NCBI GenBank assembly: GCA_022829145.1 | Contig: CM040763.1 | Location: 6,546,641-6,610,640, forward strand | Direction: 5' to 3' | DNA from: Albula goreensis | Lineage: Eukaryota > Chordata > Actinopteri > Albuliformes > Albulidae | DNA length: 64,000 nucleotides | In this document: positions 58,486 to 64,000 of the stretch, piece after piece | How the letters are laid out: every line of letters begins with the position of its first letter | Numbering within the stretch: position 1 is the first letter of the stretch | The notes under the pieces: generated by a model | The model's input: the letters and a program-made list of their open reading frames with translations, nothing else | The model's database searches: none | What the model was told of the DNA's origin: nothing | Translations under genes and position numbers: made by a program

Positions 58486-60835
58486 TTGTAACAAAATCAT
58501 CGAATTATAGGACAGGGTTGTTTCCTTTTTTTAATTCTGTGAAATATGTCTGTGGTGGAAATCAATGTTATGTCTCCTAAAAGAGATACTTAGGATAGGG
58601 CACATGCAACTGAAAGAAAATAAAAATATGAAAATCATTGGTCCCTCGGGGTCTGAATTAAGAGCGCTAATGTATTTGCCCATCCCAGACTTGGACGGTT
58701 TCCTGGCAGGACCAGGCTGGACCTTTCCTTACTCAGATTTTTGTTTTTAGTAGCCGATATTGAAAAGTATCAGAATGTAGGCTGAGGGACGGTCCCTGGC
58801 ATGCCCATCATGACCAAACACCCTTTTAAGTCTGTGATTCTTTGGCTCTTTGAAAAATGTTCTTGCTTTGAATATTAACTGATTAATTGCATCTGAAGCT
58901 TCAAAGGTATGTTTTTAATATTCAGGCAGCGGCCTTCTCTAGTTTAGCATTTTATAAGAGAGTAGGGATCATGGTAATCTGATCTATTGCTCATAAATTA
59001 CAGACATTTCAACATGCCCATTTAATAGGGATAGACTCTTACGAGGAAAGACACATAGACAGACAGATAGATAGACAGATAGGTAAATAGTTCAAGTTGT
59101 TGCTGTACTAATTTGCTTACTGTAAATATTTGCTTTGTGGCAATGCTTATATAACAGATTATACATAAATATATGGGTGAGGAAAAAAAGACAGTATAGC
59201 AGTGATAGACTGGGTAACCAGACAAGTAAGGATGAAGGCATTGTGTGTAGAGAAGGACAAGGTGCAGTTCCTATTATGATCACAGGGGGTGGTGTTTCCC
59301 CTTCTGCCAAAGCATCCATAATCACTTTTATTTTTGTTGCCATGTGGTTCACAGAGGGAGTCCAATAGCACCCTAAGGAACGATTCTGTTATCATGTTGT
59401 TCTGTTTCCCTTTACTGTGGAGCCACAGCAGGGAAGTAGAAAGGGGGTGGGGGGCGGGTCACAGCCTGTGGGCAGAGCAGTGTGTCAAACACCACCCCAC
59501 CCCAGGTTTTAATTTACCTCATTACCAGTCCGGCTTGAGACTCGTAAAGCTGACAGGAGGGGCAAAGGAAAGGGAAATAGCTGCCTGTGTGGGACCCTCT
59601 TGGGAAGGGGAAGAAGGCCAACGTCTGCGCAGACAAACGACCGGGAAACGCTCACCGTGGCATGTTTCATGGCTTCGGATGTGAGAGGAAGAGGGCAGGC
59701 AGCAGTCTCGTTTGTTTCCAACCACCTCCCTCCACATGGTTTAACATGCTGCTTTTTTATGACTGATGAAAGGTATCAAATGACAAGATACAGCTTGCCT
59801 TATCATATCCTGAAGGCGGGGGGTTTATTAAAAAGGTGTTGAATGCATAGTTCATAGGAAATGCAGATCAAACGCATGTTCAGGGCTGAATAGATATGGA
59901 GTGGTCTGTCTGTGAGTGCGGGAAGATTACGATCACAATAGAGACTACATTCAATCAGTCTGACTCGGGTTTGTGAAATGGAGATTGGAAATATCTAGTC
60001 AGCAGAAATGAAAGGGAATATTTAGGTCACACAAAATTTGAATAGGATCATGATTGTGGGTTACTGAATGATTCCTGAACCCACATTCACTCCCAATGTG
60101 CTGCAATTTAACCAAGGTCACTGGAAGTATGAATCTATTAAATACTGTAGATTTTTTTAAAAAATTAAATGTTTACAAAATCTGGCTCAATAGACATCCA
60201 GTTGTTATAACAACTAACTATAAAAGTTTTATTTTCAGAAATAACAAATTTACAAATTTTATACACCCACTTCATAATCAAATTTAAATTCTCTACATTC
60301 CTACAAATTAGCCCAAATGGTAATGCGTAGGACTCTGTGTGGCATGATTTAAAACGTTTCAAAATGTTGAAAATTATGTACTTTATGGATTCAAGTGTCT
60401 GTGTGCACATTTCTTTTTAAAACTGGCTATGTAATCATTGACACTGGAAGCTTCAAACAAGCAAACCTTGAATAGTTCTTGTATCTATTTGTAGTGTTAT
60501 TACTACAGTGTAACATATTTATAAAAGATGTGTGATCACTTTTCATGGTTGTTCTCTCATTGTTTCTGGCTTAAAATCACCCCTTTTCAGTGTGGATGCA
60601 TACATTCACTGTGATGCATCACCATGTTATTACTATAACCATACTGAAGGGAGGAAAATGAATGTTTTTTCTATTGTTCTGCAAATGGTGGATTTCAAAT
60701 TGCTGAAATTTTCTCTTTTGGTTGTTTGAATAGCTGTGTCTTGAATGCATGTTGGTGAATCATATCTTAAAAGAAGAGGGAATAATCTATCAGAGCATTT
60801 TGTATAGTCTTTGTGTTTGTTCTGATCTATTTTCC
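58486..60835. other. Intergenic sequence, no gene seen
   Basis: AT-rich with a GACA/GATA tetranucleotide tract at about 59051-59085 and a more GC-rich patch at 59410-59700. The ORFs over that patch on both strands lack domain content. Confidence 0.4.
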
Positions 60836-60839
60836 TTTA

Positions 60840-61030
60840 CTCTGGGAATCATGCCATTCCAGTGACTCAGAACAGGCTCAATTCTTTGGAAAAAGCCTGG
60901 CACATTTTAGTCACCGCTTAATGTCTTTGGTTTGGTAATGAAAATAGATTAGACACAATGTTCTTCAGCAGAAACAAATTAATTATCATTAGATTACATC
61001 ATACTATTCCATAACTGCTATGATCATTTC
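60840..61030. promoter_or_regulatory. Candidate conserved non-coding element
   Basis: Repeat-free sequence with AATTAATTATCATTAGATT and CAGTGACTCAGAACAGGC. The density of TAAT-type cores together with complex flanks suggests a developmental enhancer. Confidence 0.4.
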
Positions 61031-61589
61031 TCTATAATTTCAAAATGAATGGTGTCCTGTTGCATTGTGGGTATGATCATCATTGCTACGGCAGGAGATG
61101 CTATAGCTCCTTTTGACCATGCCCAACCTATGACCCAGTATACATGACTGAATGTGTGTTCGCCCTATCAGAAGTAAATGTCACTGGGCTTTCAGTATCA
61201 CGTGTAATTTAATGCACCGCTGATGCAATATATGCAGTAGTGCATCGTACACATTGTGTCTAAACAGAGAGGGGAAGCCGTGGCACTCTAAGCACAAACC
61301 CAATCCACAAACACCAACTACGACAACGACACAAAGCTAAAGCTCTTTTCTTCATCGGGATTTGCATTTATTAAAAGAGGTACTTAAAAGAGGTGCACAG
61401 ATAAAAAAAAACTGTAATAGCACCAAGCTGTTCATGAAAGAGTAATCTTCTCTATCTTGAATAATGTAAGTGCACGTAATTTCCTCCCTTTTTAGGATTC
61501 TTCAGTTACAGTGTGAGATGTGATTCAGTCATTTTATTGCCCAATCTTTTCTTTTTCCTGATTTTGTGTTTTTTCTCCTTTTTTTGCAA

Positions 61590-61750
61590 CACAGAATTTT
61601 ATCTGAAAACGACAGTGAATTTCTGTCCATTTATCAAAGCGTTAGGATAAGACTAATGTTGTTGCTAATGATAAAGATAACCTGCTGGAACTAATCAAAC
61701 ATTTTCTGCACTGTACCGAAAACCATTAATGAGGATTTTCTGAATGTCTG
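61590..61750. promoter_or_regulatory. Candidate conserved non-coding element
   Basis: A complex block with ATTTATCAAAGCGTTAGGA (SOX-like core), TTGCTAATGATAAAGATAAC (GATA-like) and ACCATTAATGAGGATTTTC. No coding frame. Confidence 0.35.
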
Positions 61751-62502
61751 ATGAAGAAGTATTATGCCCAAGGCAACATTATGTTTTTTTTTCCATACAT
61801 CTAAAACTTTATTTAATTACACAGTATGATAACTGCTTATGTATTGAGTTGTGACATTTCAAAGTGCTGTAAAATGCACTGTGTGTGCACAGGGAGGTGG
61901 CCTGGGTGATGGAACAGTTGGGTCCGATCATTCATGTGTCATTGCACTCACAGTCACACCGGTTGGAGCTGGGGTCAACTCCATGTCAGTTCATTCAAGA
62001 AATGAACCAGAAATCAGATAATTTGTTGAAAAAAAAAGAACATCCATGAACATAATGGGATATTTTTTCAGTTTGTGAACAGAATTTTCTTTTCATTTTC
62101 TGAATTGACTTAATTGAAATTGAATTGTCCCCAGCTGACTCCAGTAGCTTGTCTGGGCCTACCTTATTGTGTCTTCATTTGTAGTATCCATGACGATAAG
62201 GTTTCAGTACAGCAAAGAACCAAAGGCAGGTCATATGCATGATTTTCACATTGTAATTTTTAAATGACAAGGTTTAAAGTCACTATGTGAAAGAATCTTT
62301 CCTGTATGACAATGATGATGATTATTATTATTATTATTATTATTGTTATTAGTATAATGATTAGTAGTAGTTGTAGTATTAGTAATATTATATTCTTCCT
62401 GTTACCCAGGCTACCTTAAGACCAGTCATGTTAAAGCCAGTTGTGTCCCACAGCGACTCTCCCAAAAACAGCTGATCATTGACAGGTATGATAGACATAG
62501 GC
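61751..62502. other. Intergenic sequence with trinucleotide repeat
   Basis: AT-rich. ATT/AGT repeats occupy about 62311-62390, much like the (TAT)n(TAG)n at 29537. Confidence 0.6.
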
Positions 62503-62643
62503 CAGGGCCCATGCATCTCAGGGCAGGTCCATGGATCTAGGATCAGTTCAGCCTTTCATCTCCAAATGGATATGTTCATAATATAGAGGGGGCACCTGAC
62601 CCGAGATCAGTACCCTGAGATGCTTCATGAATACAGGCCTAGG
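62503..62643. mobile_element. Palindromic foldback element, copy 4 (best preserved)
   Basis: The left arm (AGGGCCCATGCATCTCAGGG...GATCTAGGATCAG) pairs with the right arm (CCGAGATCAGTACCCTGAGA...TTCATGAATACAGGCCTAG). It is about 140 bases with no coding capacity. It is the clearest member of the family with copies at 9683, 16063 and 24236. Confidence 0.7.
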
Positions 62644-62931
62644 GGGGGTCCCCAAACTCAAGATAATGGGCCCTCAGAGATTTGCTGTCACTCAGCTCTC
62701 AGTGGATCTATTAGCACAATTGATTGCACAGTTCACTCTGCTCCCCTGGTTACCTGGGTCTGCGCTGGCCGCTGATTCTCAGGCGAAAGTGAAATCCAGC
62801 AGACGGCGTGGCTCTTTAGGGCCAGGGTTGGGCCCCCGATGTGCCATTTATGTCAATATGCAGCCCACAAAAATGTAGAACTGAGCAGAGTGCACTTTTT
62901 TGTCCTTTAATTACTCTGATTACGTGACTCT

Positions 62932-62972
62932 GTGGTGATCCGTCGCCGTGGTGATCCGTCACTGTGGTGACG
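62932..62972. repeat. 16-bp tandem repeat, 2.5 copies
   Basis: GTGGTGATCCGTC recurs at 62932 and 62948, with a partial third copy at 62964. Confidence 0.85.
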
Positions 62973-63117
62973 TGTTCCCGTGAGCGGACGGGGCTCTGTG
63001 GGGAAGCACTAGACCAGAGAAGGATAGGCCCGCCGCTGTACTGAGTTTGGCTGTGGAGGGCTGCGCAGCGACAGTGGAGAATTGCTTTACAGATGACTAA
63101 CAGCTCCCTCTGATCCC

Positions 63118-63119
<2 letters not shown>

Positions 63120-63145
<26 letters not shown>
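63120..63145. repeat. 26-base T homopolymer
   Basis: Uninterrupted T tract. It may be the reversed tail of a retroposon or simply slippage, and length calls here are error-prone. Confidence 0.95.
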
Positions 63146-63150
<5 letters not shown>

Positions 63151-64000
63151 AAACCTTCTTCAATTAACTGGGCGATTAAAAACCACTGTGCAACAGATAT
63201 AATGCATTAATCCTCGGATTGTGGTTTGTAGAACGAAGCACATTTTTAAACGTAAAAAAAGATGCAGAATGAAATTAAAATGAACACACAAAATGTGCAC
63301 CGCTGGAGAATACCAGTAAATGGTTTAGCTTTTCGTAAAAGTAGTTATGTCGACATATTACACAGTCATTACCTAGAAACCATTACCAACGCTCTGTAGT
63401 CACAGCATACATGGTATATTATGGATCCTAATGATGAAAAAAAAGACAAAAACAAACAAACAAAACAGAATGATTGTGCAAGCATCCACAGAGAAAGATT
63501 TCGGCCTTTTCCCCTCTGGAAAGTAAACAGCAGTTTCTTTTTTTTTTTATTATTTTGGCTAGACATTATAAATACTGTTTTTGAGCAGTGTGAAAGTGTT
63601 GAAATTAACCAGACAATTCATACTGCCAACATAATTGCACTATATCAGGTATATACACATTCAATGAACCACAAAAAGTATATAAAACAAATTGTGTGAA
63701 ATGTGTGGGTAATCACGATAATAATAATTACAACATCTTCATTTATGGGTGCCATCATTTAAATTTGATTATATATGATGAAGATAAAGCTGGACTGTGA
63801 AAATACATGGCTGTTGCTATGAAGGTGAGGCTGAGAACACAATATTAAGCACAGATGCATGCTGGGATATGGTGGCGTAAACTCACAGTTAAAGAGAGAG
63901 ATGCATGCTCAGGGAGTGAAATGACACAGCATTTTGCAGAAAATCCCCCTGGGAGAACAAAGAAAGCATTCATTAGTCATAAACAGCAGAAGACCATAAA
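63146..64000. other. Intergenic sequence to window end
   Basis: AT-rich, no supported feature. The expected syntenic neighbour BMT2 is not visible. Confidence 0.5.

Noticed and set aside
57138-64000. Search for BMT2 or another gene at the right edge
   Set aside because: No exon with recognisable methyltransferase content or splice-bounded frame was seen. The gene probably lies outside the window.
1-64000. tRNA, rRNA or microRNA genes
   Set aside because: No intact cloverleaf, rRNA segment or long microRNA-type hairpin was recognised by eye. Only decayed tRNA-like SINE heads were found.

Overview
This is a piece of a vertebrate nuclear genome, most likely from a ray-finned (teleost) fish. 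Genes are sparse and show spliced structure. The flanks are AT-rich and full of CA/GA/ATT microsatellites. Several dispersed repeats resemble teleost tRNA-derived SINEs and palindromic foldback elements. Nothing in the window looks prokaryotic or viral.

Three protein-coding loci are supported, all on the + strand: (1) 1173-3548, a large 3'-terminal coding exon of PPP1R3A (striated-muscle glycogen-targeting subunit of protein phosphatase 1), which opens in the tail of the CBM21 domain and ends in a hydrophobic membrane anchor; (2) 45163-45351, the 62-residue microprotein SMIM30; (3) 49858-50973, the intronless coding exon of the orphan receptor GPR85 (SREB2). As I recall, PPP1R3A, SMIM30 and GPR85 are consecutive on human 7q31 next to FOXP2, so this is a conserved syntenic block seen in a compact genome. 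The next expected neighbour, BMT2, is not visible and should lie beyond the right edge.

Layout: 1-1172 is the last PPP1R3A intron. 1173-3.85 kb is the PPP1R3A terminal exon and 3'UTR. 3.9-45 kb is a gene-free interval. It holds islands of complex, TAAT-rich or GC-rich single-copy sequence that look like conserved non-coding elements, five SINE-like fragments or relatives, three foldback elements, a 95-bp perfect-arm MITE, a 16-copy 34-bp minisatellite (27.3-27.8 kb), and a 51-copy 52-bp minisatellite (39.4-42.0 kb). 45.1-45.85 kb is SMIM30. 47.5-52.6 kb is the GPR85 transcription unit, with probable 5' non-coding exons and a long AT-rich 3'UTR. 52.6-64 kb is intergenic, with more conserved-element candidates, a LINE-tail fragment, one SINE and one foldback element.

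The three genes do not form a pathway. They act in muscle glycogen metabolism, ER/secretory membrane biology and neuronal signalling. Their linkage probably reflects old synteny and possibly shared or interleaved regulatory DNA. I found no previously undescribed biological system. The least expected signals are the two minisatellites: each unit carries a short dyad, and the larger array shows block-wise higher-order duplication. A 42-bp coding tandem repeat in the acidic part of PPP1R3A is also notable.
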